From JALONO01 sp038209965 (GTDB taxonomy: Bacteria > Bacteroidota > Bacteroidia > Cytophagales > Thermoflexibacteraceae), in assembly GCA_038209965.1 (NCBI GenBank), contig JBBQXF010000003.1, positions 25,420-89,419 on the forward strand: 64,000 nt of DNA, in the 5' to 3' direction. The position numbers were made by a program, and so were the translations under genes. Below the pieces are notes generated by a model. That model did not search any database and was not told where the DNA came from. It worked only from the letters and a program-made list of their open reading frames with translations. This document shows positions 17,219 through 26,386 of this stretch, in pieces (position 1 is the first letter of the stretch; every line of letters begins with the position of its first letter).

Positions 17219-18757
17219 AAAATTCAATACTTCGTGCCAACTGAGCCACTCACTGCGGCGGTCCGGGGTATCATTGAGGCCGCCACCGCCCTTGCGGGAG
17301 TAGAAAGCGGTTCCCCATTTGGTACTACTGATGTCCACTTGGGCAAATATATGGTGGGGCAGGTTAAAAAAGCTGTCACTGATCGTTTGATCGCTGGGGC
17401 TGAGGCGCAGGTTGCCCTCGGGCTGGGTGCGGAACCAACCCACGGTATCCAAGTGGGTTTGTTGCAGGGCATTGTCCAAGGCCAACCAAGCGGGCAAACC
17501 AAAAATCACCTTGCGCGGGTTTTGCTCGGCAATCGGGGCAGTGGTCACATAATCGATCGATACCAAATACCGCTGGGCCGAAGGGACATAAAAAGATCGG
17601 CCCAACAGAAACCCCCCGGATTTGGGGACAAAGCCAGCATGGGAGGCGGAAGTTTGTTGGATGAGGTCGCGGATCTGCCGGGCTGCGTTTTGGTGGATGT
17701 AGAGTGAAAGCACCGAACTGTCGGCCCAAGCCCGGTCGAGCCGCACTTGGGAATATTTGGATTGTTCGCGCCCTTCCGTGATTTCGTAAAAATGGTTGGC
17801 AATGGGATCTTGGGAGGGCTGCAAAATGAAGGTCCGGCTCCGATCGGCGGCCACTGGGGCGGCCTTGTCGGTATTGACCACCTTGATTTCTTGTTGGGGA
17901 TTGGCCTTGGGTTTTTTTGCAGGCTCCGATTTTTGGGCTGGCTTTTTGGGCTCATCGTCCTCGGTTGGCCGTCTTTTGCCACTGCGGAGCCACGCGATCA
18001 AGGCCCCGATGGCCGCAAAAAGCCCAGCTACGCCCCCCGTAATCCAGCCCCACAGCGGAATATTGGGGAGTCCGGGGATGCTCGGGGTGCTCGGGGTTGC
18101 ATTGTTCAATGCCCGGTTGCCCTCGTCTTTTACCTCTTCCTTCACCCGGTTTTCCACCTCGGTCTGGAATTCGCTCTTGCCTTGGTCTGTACCTTTGGTG
18201 TTGTCTTGGACGGGTTCAGTTTTCACCACGTTTTTGTCCGCTTGGCTGCTACTGCTGTTGTTGTCGTTGGCCACCGATCCGGTAGCGGCCAGCAGGGTGT
18301 AATTGATCGCCACCGTTTTGAGCGGGCGACGGGGCGGGGCTTCGCCCAGTTCTTCGGTTGCAAAACCAATCTTGAGCGTTCCTTTGGTAGTGGCCGTGGC
18401 CACGATGTTGTAGGTGATCTCGCAAATAAATTTGTCGCACAGGCAGGAAACGAACGTGAGCCCCGGGGCTTTGGCGGGCACCCATTTGTCGTAGGTCTTC
18501 AGTTCCAGCAGTTCGCGCTGGTCGGCGGCGGCTTCCAACGTGGCATGGATCAGCAATTTGCCATTGGGGCCAATCCGGGCCTCAAAAGCCCCGCCTTGGA
18601 TGCCGGCCAATTGACTGCGATCCCGCCCGTGGGCCAAGATCAGGGGGGCCGTCACTTTTTGTCGGTTAAAGGTGTAGGTAAGGTCTTGGGCGGCTGACTG
18701 GGCCAGTGCCCCAACTGAAAAAATCAAAGTGAAAAATATCTTTTGCCAAGCATTCAT
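17210..18757 (-). CDS. Membrane protein with degenerate JAB/MPN (JAMM-like) domain
   Basis: 515 residues: signal peptide (1-24), a beta-rich periplasmic domain with several Cys (SCLCDKFIC, 104-112), a low-complexity linker, one membrane helix (about 234-256), a basic/Pro-rich cytoplasmic linker, and a C-terminal domain (about 350-485). That domain has the JAMM layout: GGFLLGR (381-387) and VGWFRTQPEGNLRLSPSD (439-456). In active JAMM enzymes this reads His-x-Thr/Ser-His ... Ser-x-x-Asp after an upstream Glu. Here the metal His residues are Arg443 and Gln445 and the Glu is missing, while Asp456 is kept. It is probably a non-catalytic MPN adaptor. It starts 18 bp after a ubiquitin-like gene ending in Gly-Gly. 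Confidence 0.7.
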   Translation of the reverse strand: MNAWQKIFFTLIFSVGALAQSAAQDLTYTFNRQKVTAPLILAHGRDRSQLAGIQGGAFEARIGPNGKLLIHATLEAAADQRELLELKTYDKWVPAKAPGLTFVSCLCDKFICEITYNIVATATTKGTLKIGFATEELGEAPPRRPLKTVAINYTLLAATGSVANDNNSSSSQADKNVVKTEPVQDNTKGTDQGKSEFQTEVENRVKEEVKDEGNRALNNATPSTPSIPGLPNIPLWGWITGGVAGLFAAIGALIAWLRSGKRRPTEDDEPKKPAQKSEPAKKPKANPQQEIKVVNTDKAAPVAADRSRTFILQPSQDPIANHFYEITEGREQSKYSQVRLDRAWADSSVLSLYIHQNAARQIRDLIQQTSASHAGFVPKSGGFLLGRSFYVPSAQRYLVSIDYVTTAPIAEQNPRKVIFGLPAWLALDNALQQTHLDTVGWFRTQPEGNLRLSPSDQTISDSFFNLPHHIFAQVDISSTKWGTAFYSRKGGGGLNDTPDRRSEWLSWHEVLNFVA

Positions 18758-18775
18758 GGTATTGTTGGATCTGGG

Positions 18776-19075
18776 TTAACCACCCGTAAGGATGGGGACG
18801 AGTAAGAGAGTGTAGCCTTCGCGCATTCCGTTTTGGAACAAGGTTTCGGTCAGGCCGATTTCGCGCCCAGCTTTTTTGTTGACCAATTGGAAGGTGAACC
18901 GGTTGCCATCGCTGTCGGTAGTCGGGAAACCAAAATTGGCAGCATTTTCGAGCAGTTTTTGCAACAGTTGGCTGCCAGTGGCACTCAACGGCACATCGAT
19001 GTGGAGTTCGGTGCCGTTGGGCAATATCCGCAATATCAAATCTACTTTGGCCGATGGATTACTGCCTGCGCTCAT
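18776..19075 (-). CDS. Ubiquitin-like (beta-grasp) protein ending in Gly-Gly
   Basis: 99 residues. It begins with about 10 flexible residues, then the beta-grasp pattern: VDLILRILPNGTELHIDV (two strands), a helix LLQKLLENAANFG, FTFQLVNKKAGREI, and a final strand GYTLLLVPILTGG. The protein ends exactly at Gly-Gly (ACG GGT GGT TAA), as mature ubiquitin and conjugatable bacterial Ubls do. It resembles YukD/EsaB-type Ubls in size. It lies between a membrane winged-helix gene and a degenerate JAB-domain gene in one operon. No E1, E2 or active protease gene is nearby, so conjugation is not shown. The fold call is by pattern. Confidence 0.65.
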   Translation of the reverse strand: MSAGSNPSAKVDLILRILPNGTELHIDVPLSATGSQLLQKLLENAANFGFPTTDSDGNRFTFQLVNKKAGREIGLTETLFQNGMREGYTLLLVPILTGG

Positions 19076-19137
19076 TTTTGATTGGTTTTGGTGCTAAAAT
19101 ATAGTAAAGTGGGCGATTTGTCAAAAATGGGGGCGAT

Positions 19138-19749
19138 TTAGCCCAACAAATCTCGATCGAGCAACACATACGTGAGCGTGCCCGTCTCGCTCACGTCCAT
19201 GGTAAAAATTTCCTTTCGGTACAATTCTTCCAATTTGGCCTTGGCCTCGTCCACTGGCACTTCAGCCTTGACACACAGGGCCGCCGGGGTGAGTTTGCCG
19301 CCCGATCGGATGGCCAGTTGGATCACCTCGGCATCGGTCAGTTTGCGGGCACTGCCGGGGATCTGGCTGGTGCTTGCGCGCCTACCGACGGAACTTTGGG
19401 GGTAATTCTTACGGATTTTGCCCTGAAGCACATACCTGGACTGCCAAGTGGCCCAGTCGTAACTTTGTTGGATCAGCCCGTTGGCCTGCATCTGCCACAG
19501 CCGGCTTTGGGCTTCGCCAGCCGTGAGCCCGTGCTGGATCAGCAGCGGCAAAGTAACTTCCCCGCCATTTTCCATGGCCAGTTCCACCACGGTGGCATCG
19601 GGCATTTTTTCGGCCAATGCCCGGACACGGCCTTGGTACGAAGTCACGGACCAGTAAAGGCCTCCGCCCAAAAGGCCAGTAACAATAATTCCAAGGAAAA
19701 TAAGCAGGAGAGCAAGCATGATAGGGCAATAATAAGCCAAATTGATCAA
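19138..19749 (-). CDS. Membrane-anchored tandem winged-helix protein
   Basis: 203 residues (or 193 from the ATG at 19719). One N-terminal membrane helix (about 11-33) is followed by two similar winged-helix-like units: ATVVELAMENGGEVTLPLL...GEAQSRLWQMQANGLI and AEVIQLAIRSGGKLTPAAL...DEAKAKLEELYRKEIF, separated by a basic linker with a potentially disordered Ser/Thr stretch. Such units bind DNA or proteins. It is the first gene of the operon with the Ubl (62-bp gap) and the JAB-like protein. The combination suggests a membrane-associated complex. The function is unknown. Confidence 0.7.
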   Translation of the reverse strand: MINLAYYCPIMLALLLIFLGIIVTGLLGGGLYWSVTSYQGRVRALAEKMPDATVVELAMENGGEVTLPLLIQHGLTAGEAQSRLWQMQANGLIQQSYDWATWQSRYVLQGKIRKNYPQSSVGRRASTSQIPGSARKLTDAEVIQLAIRSGGKLTPAALCVKAEVPVDEAKAKLEELYRKEIFTMDVSETGTLTYVLLDRDLLG

Positions 19750-20191
19750 AAATGATCACGGGCTAAGCGGGTTCAAGTTCTTTCAACTTGGCCTGGAGCG
19801 AAACACGAGCACCTTTCCCTACCGGCGCTCATGGGCTTTTACCGGAACCCTGTCCTTTGACTACAGCCGGACGTTTAGCCGCCAGACGAATAACCACCAT
19901 CTGGACTTTGGCCTCTGTTTTTATCAGGTGAACGGCAAAACGTTGGTCGGCTCACGGGGTTCCTTCTCGGTGAGTAGCATAATCGTGGCTTTTAGAGAAG
20001 AGGTGTCTTGGGTTGATCAAAACTACCAACTACTGGCCCCCCGGATCGGCTATCGCTACCAGCGGCCGCAGGGCGGGTTCACTTGGCGGGCGGGGATCCA
20101 CCCGTTTTTCTACAGTCCTAGATCAAGAGCAGCCGGTGGGGGCGCGGTTTTTTTCCCGACCCCGCACGTGGGCTTGGGCTGGAACTTCTGA
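19742..20191 (+). pseudogene. Outer-membrane beta-barrel fragment, 5' truncated
   Basis: About 140 residues of alternating hydrophobic/polar strands (WAFTGTLSFDYSRTF, HHLDFGLCFYQVNG, FTWRAGIHPFFYSP) ending in GLGWNF, the aromatic C-terminus typical of outer-membrane barrels. There is no signal peptide, and the frame starts inside the 5' end of the divergent winged-helix gene. It is probably the surviving 3' part of a barrel gene cut when the neighbouring operon arrived. Confidence 0.45.
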
Positions 20192-20517
20192 GGTGTTGGA
20201 TTATTAATTTGACAATTGCGAGTTTTGTAGCATTTAACGCCAATAATGGTTTAATAATTGATGTTTTTTGCTGCGATTAGGTCGCGGATTTTTGGCTAAC
20301 GAAAGTTTTTAAAAACTTTTGTTAGTTGCGTGTCATAAATGGTCTGGCAACGGACATTGTATGATTGAAAATTAGAAAAAGGTGAACCTTATTTTTCACT
20401 AAACTATTAATCCGCGAATCTGTATTTTGTTAGTCAATGATGCTTTCCCCGTCGTGAGTTGCTCGCAACCAGACGGGGTTTAGTATTTCTACCAGTCCTG
20501 CTTTTTTCGGGACGGCA
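20192..20517. other. Intergenic region, AT-rich, with one hairpin
   Basis: No gene is seen. CCCCGTC (20447-20453) pairs with GACGGGG (about 20472-20478), with an inner GTTGCTCGCAAC hairpin. It may terminate + strand transcription. Confidence 0.4.
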
Positions 20518-20525
20518 CCCCAAAA

Positions 20526-20560
20526 AAGCCCCAGCGATTTTAAAAATCGCTGGGGCTTTG
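20526..20560 (-). terminator. Terminator of the phoX-like gene
   Basis: AAGCCCCAGCGATTTT pairs with AAAATCGCTGGGGCTT. On the - strand the stem is followed by TTTT and lies about 20-50 bp past the stop at 20579. Confidence 0.85.
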
Positions 20561-20578
20561 GCTGATCTTGGTTTCAGG

Positions 20579-21976
20579 CTAAGCCGTTTTCCAAGGCCCG
20601 GTAATGGCAATGGTCACATTGGCTTCTTGGATATTGACAAAGAAGGTCTGGCCGGAGGGAGAAAATACCCCGCCTGCCATCTCGGACTGGAAGCCCACGT
20701 TTTCGGCCAAGTGATAGAGTTCGCCCTTGGGGGTGATGCCCACCAAGAACGAGTGCGGCGTATCTTCGCACAGCACCACATCACCCCACGGGGCCACGGT
20801 CAAGTTGTCACAGCTTTTCATCAAGTCGCTGTTGTTGGGTTCGGCAAAAATTTCGACCGTGCCCGGCCGTTCCGATTCGCGCGGTGTGCCCTCGTGGGCA
20901 CTGGGGCGGTAGCGGAACACTTGGCCTTTTTCTTTCAGGCCGCCGTTGGTGCAAGCAAAATATACCTCTTTGTTACCAAACCACATGCCCTCGCCCCGGG
21001 CAAAGCGGGCCGCGCCCAGTTCAAAACCCCGGAGGCGGAGGTCGTCTTTGGGGGATTCCACGTCGGCCATGTCCAGCCATTCCACCGCATATTTTTGGCC
21101 AATGGGCAGTTTGGGGGTGCTGAGGCGCTCCCAATTGCGGGTGTCGCAGCTTTTTTGTTCCTTGATGACCAAGGCTTGGAGCTTGCCACCCTTGAGCAGT
21201 TGCCCGCCCTTGTTGGGCAAAAAGCGGTAGATCAAGCCATCGGGGCGGTCTTCGGTCTGATAGACGATGTTGGTGCTGGGATCCACGCACACCGCTTCGT
21301 GGTTGAACCTGCCCATGGCCCGCAGCGGCAGCGGATCGGCCATGTAGGGCTTTTCGGAGGCTTTTACCTCAAAATTATAGCCGTGATCCTGTTCGGTCTT
21401 GCCTTCGTTGCCCCCGGCGCGCTCGGTGTTTTCCTCGCAGGTGATCCAAGTGCCCCAGGGGGTCATCCCGCCCGCGCAATTGCGGGCAGTGCCGGCCAAG
21501 CTGAGGTACTGCGTTTCGACCACCCCGGTTTTTTCGTTGTAAACCAACGTAGTGGTGCCGCCCAGTTGCGGGGCAATGCCCTTGCCGTAGTCGTAAAACT
21601 TGGCTTTATCGACGAGGCCCAGCAGTTCGTTTTGTTTGCCAAACGCGCTGTGATCCAAGTTGGTGCCGTTCTCGTGGTTGCGGATCAGGATCACGCGGCC
21701 ACCCCTGCCCCGGAACGTGGCCATGCCGTCGGGCCGGGCCGGAACCAGCAGGCCATCGCTCATTTTGTCGCCCTGCCGCGAAATAATCTGGTAGGTGAAT
21801 CCTTTGGGCAAGTTGAGGATGCCTTTGGGATCTTTGACCAATTCGCCGTAGCCAATGCTCCGATCGGGGGCGGCCAGCAGTGGGTGGTTAACAAACTGGT
21901 ACAGCCCCAAGAAGCCGAGGCTGGCCACGCCCGAAGTTTTGAGGAAGCTCCGACGGGAAGAAGATGAATCTAACAT
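20579..21976 (-). CDS. PhoX-family (DUF839) alkaline phosphatase
   Basis: About 465 residues from ATG 21976. An in-frame ATG at 22042 would place 22 unlikely residues before the Tat signal. The Tat-type leader SRRSFLKTSGVASLGFLGLY is at the N-terminus. Family landmarks include LIRNHENG, GGMTPWGTWITCEEN, FNHEAVCVDP, YQTEDRPDGLIYRFLP and DNLTVAPWGDVVLCEDTP. PhoX enzymes are calcium/iron-dependent periplasmic phosphatases folded in the cytoplasm and exported by Tat; they release phosphate from organic esters. A strong terminator follows. The gene stands alone. Confidence 0.9.
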   Translation of the reverse strand: MLDSSSSRRSFLKTSGVASLGFLGLYQFVNHPLLAAPDRSIGYGELVKDPKGILNLPKGFTYQIISRQGDKMSDGLLVPARPDGMATFRGRGGRVILIRNHENGTNLDHSAFGKQNELLGLVDKAKFYDYGKGIAPQLGGTTTLVYNEKTGVVETQYLSLAGTARNCAGGMTPWGTWITCEENTERAGGNEGKTEQDHGYNFEVKASEKPYMADPLPLRAMGRFNHEAVCVDPSTNIVYQTEDRPDGLIYRFLPNKGGQLLKGGKLQALVIKEQKSCDTRNWERLSTPKLPIGQKYAVEWLDMADVESPKDDLRLRGFELGAARFARGEGMWFGNKEVYFACTNGGLKEKGQVFRYRPSAHEGTPRESERPGTVEIFAEPNNSDLMKSCDNLTVAPWGDVVLCEDTPHSFLVGITPKGELYHLAENVGFQSEMAGGVFSPSGQTFFVNIQEANVTIAITGPWKTA

Positions 21977-22345
21977 AATTGCGTTATTGTTTGCCAAAGG
22001 TAACCCGGTGTCAGCAAAAAAGGTTGGGTGCAAGAGGTACATTGGGTTAAATTTAGCTCAAAATGAACCCAGTTTTCAGGATTTTATCAAGTTGGCGATC
22101 GGGATTATTGAGGGTTAATCCTGCTTTGCCCGCCCCAAGTCAAGTTGAACAAAATAGGCCAGCTGCCAATTAAAAACCCAGTAGGATGGGTTGGCCCGAC
22201 GAGGTGGGGGCAATCCACGGAACTGGACTGGGCCAAAGACGGACCGATGCACTGCCCAATATTGCCCATTCAGACGGGGACCGGTTTACTTCTCAGGGGT
22301 TTGTTGCTATCTTGCCAAAACTTGTTCCATTCACTTTGTCGCCTT

Positions 22346-22936
22346 ATGAAAAATTATTTACCAATGTTTCTGCTCGTGTTGGGCGGGCTGGCCTCCTGCA
22401 AAACCGCCTTGCATCCCCAAGTGGTGTTCAAAACCGAAGCGGGCAACATCACAGTGGAATTGTACCCGGACAAAGTTCCCGTGACGACCACTAACTTTTT
22501 GCGCTATGTCGATGCCAAGAGTTATGACGGGGCCGCATTTTACCGGGTGGTCCGGCTGGACAACCAGCCCAACAGCCCAGTGAAGATCGAGGTGATCCAG
22601 GGCGGGCTTGACTCCACGCACAAGGAGCGCCGGCTGCCCGTGATTGCTCACGAGACCAATAACAAAACGGGGGTCAAACACTTGGATGGCACAATTTCCA
22701 TGGCCCGTTCCACCCCAGGGAGTGCTTCGTCGGAGTTTTTCTTTTGCATCAATCCCCAGCCCGAACTGGACTTTGGCGGAAAGCGCAACCCGGACGGCCA
22801 AGGATTTGCCGCTTTTGGCAAAGTGGTAAAAGGAATGGCGGTGGTTCGCAAAATCCAGCAGGGCGAAACTGGGCCTGATGAACGCCGCCAAGCCCTCAAA
22901 AAAATCGTTCGGGTAACCGAGATCCGGCGGCGGTAG
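22346..22936 (+). CDS. Cyclophilin-type peptidyl-prolyl isomerase, lipoprotein
   Basis: 196 residues from ATG 22346; the frame is open upstream to 22145 but has no signal there. Lipoprotein signal with lipobox GLASC (about 14-18), then a cyclophilin domain: FKTEAGNITVELYPDKVP, TTTNFLRYVD, FYRVV, GTISMARSTPGSASSEFFF and FAAFGKVVKGMAVV. The active-site region of cyclophilins (FHRV, Q-GG, SMAN) is recognisable as FYRVV, IQGG and SMAR. It would catalyse proline isomerisation in the periplasm, anchored to a membrane. It is expressed alone. Confidence 0.9.
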   Translation: MKNYLPMFLLVLGGLASCKTALHPQVVFKTEAGNITVELYPDKVPVTTTNFLRYVDAKSYDGAAFYRVVRLDNQPNSPVKIEVIQGGLDSTHKERRLPVIAHETNNKTGVKHLDGTISMARSTPGSASSEFFFCINPQPELDFGGKRNPDGQGFAAFGKVVKGMAVVRKIQQGETGPDERRQALKKIVRVTEIRRR

Positions 22937-23403
22937 GCAGCAACTATCACATAAGTTTAGGTGCATGACGGGAAATTTAAAGAAGAAGGCAGTCGTGCCT
23001 GTTTTTGTTGTGCCCAAATGACCAAAGCAAGACGTGGCAACTCGGGGAATTTACGGCGCGGGCTGTCCCGCGGTTCTCGGTGAGATGCAGCGTCAGGGGA
23101 TTTCCAAAAAAGAAAAAGGATTCGGTGTTTGAAAAAGGGGCTGAATTTTCCGGCTGTACATTGTGCCCACGAGCCACCAAAAAATGATGGTTGAAGTCAA
23201 GCGATGGGTGGTGAAAAGGAGGATTGGATGAACATCCTTCGCCGAAACACCGAAGACGACGAAAGGATCGCCGGGCCGTCCCAAGTCGGCTACTTTTAAC
23301 AAACTAAATAATTATATCACGGTGAATTTAGACATAACGCCAAGCCAAATTATCCATTTAGCTCCAAATAAAATTGCAGTAATTTTTGTTGTTCAACGGC
23401 GAT
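22937..23403. other. 467-bp region without a convincing gene
   Basis: Short frames on the - strand (22977-23180, 23093-23302) lack recognisable features. Composition shifts to AT-rich near 23300, marking the edge of the following block. Confidence 0.45.
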
Positions 23404-24168
23404 TTACAAATTTTCGCCTTGCAAGATAGCAAGAAGATCAGTTTTTTTCCGGCGAGAAACCTCGAGTGATTTTCCGTCGGCCATAACAACCATTCCCCCA
23501 TCATTTTTGATATATTTGCGCACATGGTTGAGGTTTACTATGTGAGATTTATGTATCCTGAAAAAAAGATTGCGCGGCAGCATTTCTTCGATCTGGGAAA
23601 GCGTTTTGGAAACACAGATAGACTGTTTGTTGCTCGAGTGCACAAAGGTATAGTTGGATTCGGCAATACAGTACAATAGGTCGGAAACCTGCAGCACATC
23701 AAAACCTTCCAAAGTGGGTAAGCACACCTTGACATCCCTTGGGCTGGTCAGGGATAAGTTATGAAACAATGTCTGATACATTTTTGCAGCATGTTGGACG
23801 CTAAACACGTGACGTACTTGCTCCAAAGCGCTTAAAAATAGATTTTCTTCTATGGGTTTGAGCACATACGACACCGCCGAATATTGAAATGCCTGTAAAG
23901 CATAATCATGGTGGGCAGTCACGAAAATAATCAGAAAATCAATGCGTTGCAAATTTTTGAGCATCTCAAAGGCATTGGAAGGAGGCAAGGAAATATCCAG
24001 AAATACCAAGTCTGGTTTGAATTGCTCAATCATCTGTTGGGCACTTTGGGCAGTATCAGCTTCTCCTATCACAACAATGTCCGGGCTGTATTTGCCCAGT
24101 AGATGTCGCAAAATAGACCTGTTTTCTTTCTCATCATCCACAATCAAACTTCTTATAGTGGGGGTCAT
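23404..24168 (-). CDS. LytTR-family response regulator
   Basis: 254 residues. The receiver domain (1-120) has the acidic pair Asp11-Asp12, phosphoacceptor Asp58 (LVFLDIS) and Lys104 (YVLKP). The C-terminal LytTR DNA-binding domain (about 150-250) includes FFRIHKSHIVNLNHV and the final KSLEVSRRKK. It lies 33 bp downstream of its kinase, which would phosphorylate Asp58 so that the protein activates or represses target promoters. The divergent OmpA/lipoprotein operon is the nearest candidate target. Confidence 0.93.
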   Translation of the reverse strand: MTPTIRSLIVDDEKENRSILRHLLGKYSPDIVVIGEADTAQSAQQMIEQFKPDLVFLDISLPPSNAFEMLKNLQRIDFLIIFVTAHHDYALQAFQYSAVSYVLKPIEENLFLSALEQVRHVFSVQHAAKMYQTLFHNLSLTSPRDVKVCLPTLEGFDVLQVSDLLYCIAESNYTFVHSSNKQSICVSKTLSQIEEMLPRNLFFRIHKSHIVNLNHVRKYIKNDGGMVVMADGKSLEVSRRKKTDLLAILQGENL

Positions 24169-24201
24169 ATAGGTTTTTGGGAATAAAGTAAAATTAGTGC
24201 A

Positions 24202-26259
24202 TCAAATAGGTATTTCTATGTGGATGCTGGTTCCTGTGTGGCGGTTACTACTTACGGAAAAGCTCGCTTTTTCTGTTTTTCCACTATTCCATAAGTCAAA
24301 ATAATTTTTGATAATCGCCATGCCTTTGGATTGGTGCGCCGAAGGATTACTGTTTTCTTGGAAACCGTTCCCATTGTCAATGATTTCGCAATGTAAAAAA
24401 AACTCAGATTCTATAAATCTAATGAGTAGCTTTTTCTCTCTTTTAATGGGAACCAAGCCGTGAATAATGGCGTTTTCCACAAATGGCTGGATAAGCATCG
24501 GGGGGACTTCGAGCAGTTCGGGGGCTTCTTCGCCTTCGTAGTCAATACTAAACTGAAAATCTTCACCAAAACGCAGTCTCTCGAGCTCAATGTACATACG
24601 CAGATACGCAATGTTTTGTTGGAGGCTAACGCGCAAGTGAGCTGAATTTTCGAGGGTTGTGCGCATCAGGCTGGCAAATTTACTGAGATAAATGGAGGCT
24701 TGCTCATTTTTCTCCGCAAGTACCAATGACTTGATGGTATTGAGGCAATTGAACAAGAAGTGCGGATTAAGCCGTGTTTGAAGAGCATACAATTGCATTT
24801 CTTGCAGCTGTTGCTGGAATTGTATCCGGGTTTTCTCTTCTTTTGTTGCTTGCAGTACGTAGGTTTGGGCGACAATTTCGGTGGTTTTGGCCGCTACTTC
24901 CTGTTCCAATCGCAGGTTCAGGCTGGCCATAAACGTTTTCTTTTCTTCCAGTTGCGCAATGATGACTTTTTGAAAGCGATTTTTTTCTTCGCTATCCAAT
25001 AAAAGTTTTCTTCCCAAAGCCAAAGCAAAAAATAAAATTTCTATGAGCGTTCCGATTTGCATAAAATTATTTGGAAAAAACGGTTCACTGAAAGAACTGA
25101 AATTTCCAAAAAGTATACCCAAGATATTACCTAGATAGAAACTAAATGACCCCCAAAAGAGGTATTTGGAAAATGGAATATTGCGAAGTGTCCACAATTG
25201 CCAGAACAAGAACAGATAAAATACAAATAGGCCATAAAAGAACACACTGTTGATGATGATAAACCCGAACAACACCTGAACATCAAATCCGAACAGTAAA
25301 GCCCCCATATTAGCTGACCAAAGCAAAGCGCACACGATGTTGATAAAATATAAAATTTTGTACAGCAAGGGCTTGTTGTTCTTTATCGTCAAAAACTGCA
25401 TCAGGAAAAGATGATACCCGATCAGATAGACGTAGGCAACAATTTCTTTGGCATAAATCCAGCGCTCGGGGAACTCCCAAATATACCAAGCATTGAAATG
25501 TAAGGGAAAGACATCTAATACCCCAAATAAAAGGACTCCGATCAGATACCATGCATAATACCCAAAATCAGGCAACTTATTTTGAATATAAATGGCCAGA
25601 AAAAAGCATATCATTATCAGCAGTGCCCCTACATAAAGGTTACTAATAAAACCGCTATTTCTTTTGCTAATCTCTTGCTTTTGTAATAAATTCATGTAGC
25701 CTGTCCCATTAAAAGCCGTAATATGAGTATCGGCTTTACGGTTGGGTAAGTCATAGAAATGCAAAGTAACGTTTTGCTGCTGGTTGGCGGGTATAGTATA
25801 ACTGAGGGTTTGCAGATTTTGCGAAGATTGACGGTAGCGTACGGGTACCAAAAAACCATTATAAGCCACTTGGTTATTGGTTTCCGATACTATCAAACCA
25901 TTGATCCCCCTTCTACTGCGTACCATATCTATCGAACTTTGTTTGAATAAATCTTGGCTGCCTACGTAGATAAAAAAAGTAGAGGCTTGTGGTTGGTCAT
26001 TGTACAAACAAAACGACAGACTGGTTTTGTACACCCAGAAATCCAGGAATCCAGTCTTGGGGGTGGTAGCTGGTTTCGGCACGGGCGAAGGTTGATTGCC
26101 GATGTTGATGGGACTTTTTTCCGCCAATATTGATGCTCGCAGGGTGTCTTGGGCCCGTAAAGCGCCCACCGAGGATAGCGATAATACAATAAAAATGTAT
26201 AAAAATAGATTTTTTGAAATATTTGAAACAATACTGATCATAAATTCTTGAAAAACCAT
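24202..26259 (-). CDS. 7TM-DISM sensor histidine kinase, LytS/YehU type
   Basis: 685 residues (start may be ATG 26259 or an internal ATG near 26238). Signal peptide to about 37, a periplasmic DISMED2-like domain (about 65-195), seven membrane helices (about 205-410), a coiled coil (about 420-480), and a His_kinase domain with RLNPHFLFNCLNTIKSL where the His near residue 500 is phosphorylated. The ATPase domain (about 590-685) has the N box VENAIIHGL and a G box DNGNGF. It detects an extracytoplasmic ligand and signals to the adjacent LytTR regulator. It is related in layout to the protein cut by the left window edge. Confidence 0.92.
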   Translation of the reverse strand: MVFQEFMISIVSNISKNLFLYIFIVLSLSSVGALRAQDTLRASILAEKSPINIGNQPSPVPKPATTPKTGFLDFWVYKTSLSFCLYNDQPQASTFFIYVGSQDLFKQSSIDMVRSRRGINGLIVSETNNQVAYNGFLVPVRYRQSSQNLQTLSYTIPANQQQNVTLHFYDLPNRKADTHITAFNGTGYMNLLQKQEISKRNSGFISNLYVGALLIMICFFLAIYIQNKLPDFGYYAWYLIGVLLFGVLDVFPLHFNAWYIWEFPERWIYAKEIVAYVYLIGYHLFLMQFLTIKNNKPLLYKILYFINIVCALLWSANMGALLFGFDVQVLFGFIIINSVFFYGLFVFYLFLFWQLWTLRNIPFSKYLFWGSFSFYLGNILGILFGNFSSFSEPFFPNNFMQIGTLIEILFFALALGRKLLLDSEEKNRFQKVIIAQLEEKKTFMASLNLRLEQEVAAKTTEIVAQTYVLQATKEEKTRIQFQQQLQEMQLYALQTRLNPHFLFNCLNTIKSLVLAEKNEQASIYLSKFASLMRTTLENSAHLRVSLQQNIAYLRMYIELERLRFGEDFQFSIDYEGEEAPELLEVPPMLIQPFVENAIIHGLVPIKREKKLLIRFIESEFFLHCEIIDNGNGFQENSNPSAHQSKGMAIIKNYFDLWNSGKTEKASFSVSSNRHTGTSIHIEIPI

Positions 26260-26337
26260 TCAATAAATAGATAATACCATTCCCCCTTTAAACCCTACCG
26301 TTCACTCACTTGTTCAGTTTTTCTTGTTTAGTTCGCA

Positions 26338-26345
26338 TACCTTTG
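26338..26345 (+). promoter_or_regulatory. Candidate -7 promoter element
   Basis: TACCTTTG matches the Bacteroidota -7 consensus TAnnTTTG and lies 42 bp before the ompA-like start in the divergent gap. A -33 TTG at 26310 is further away than usual (25 bp instead of about 19). Confidence 0.35.
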
Positions 26346-26386
26346 AAAGGTCAAATATTGGGTTTAACGCTAAAATATACGTAACG

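Noticed and set aside
20459..21967. Long + strand reading frame opposite the PhoX-like gene
   Set aside because: It mirrors the real gene, which has a Tat signal, family motifs and its own terminator. The + strand product has no recognisable features.
22977..23302. Two overlapping short - strand frames
   Set aside because: They overlap in different frames and show no composition typical of genes here.
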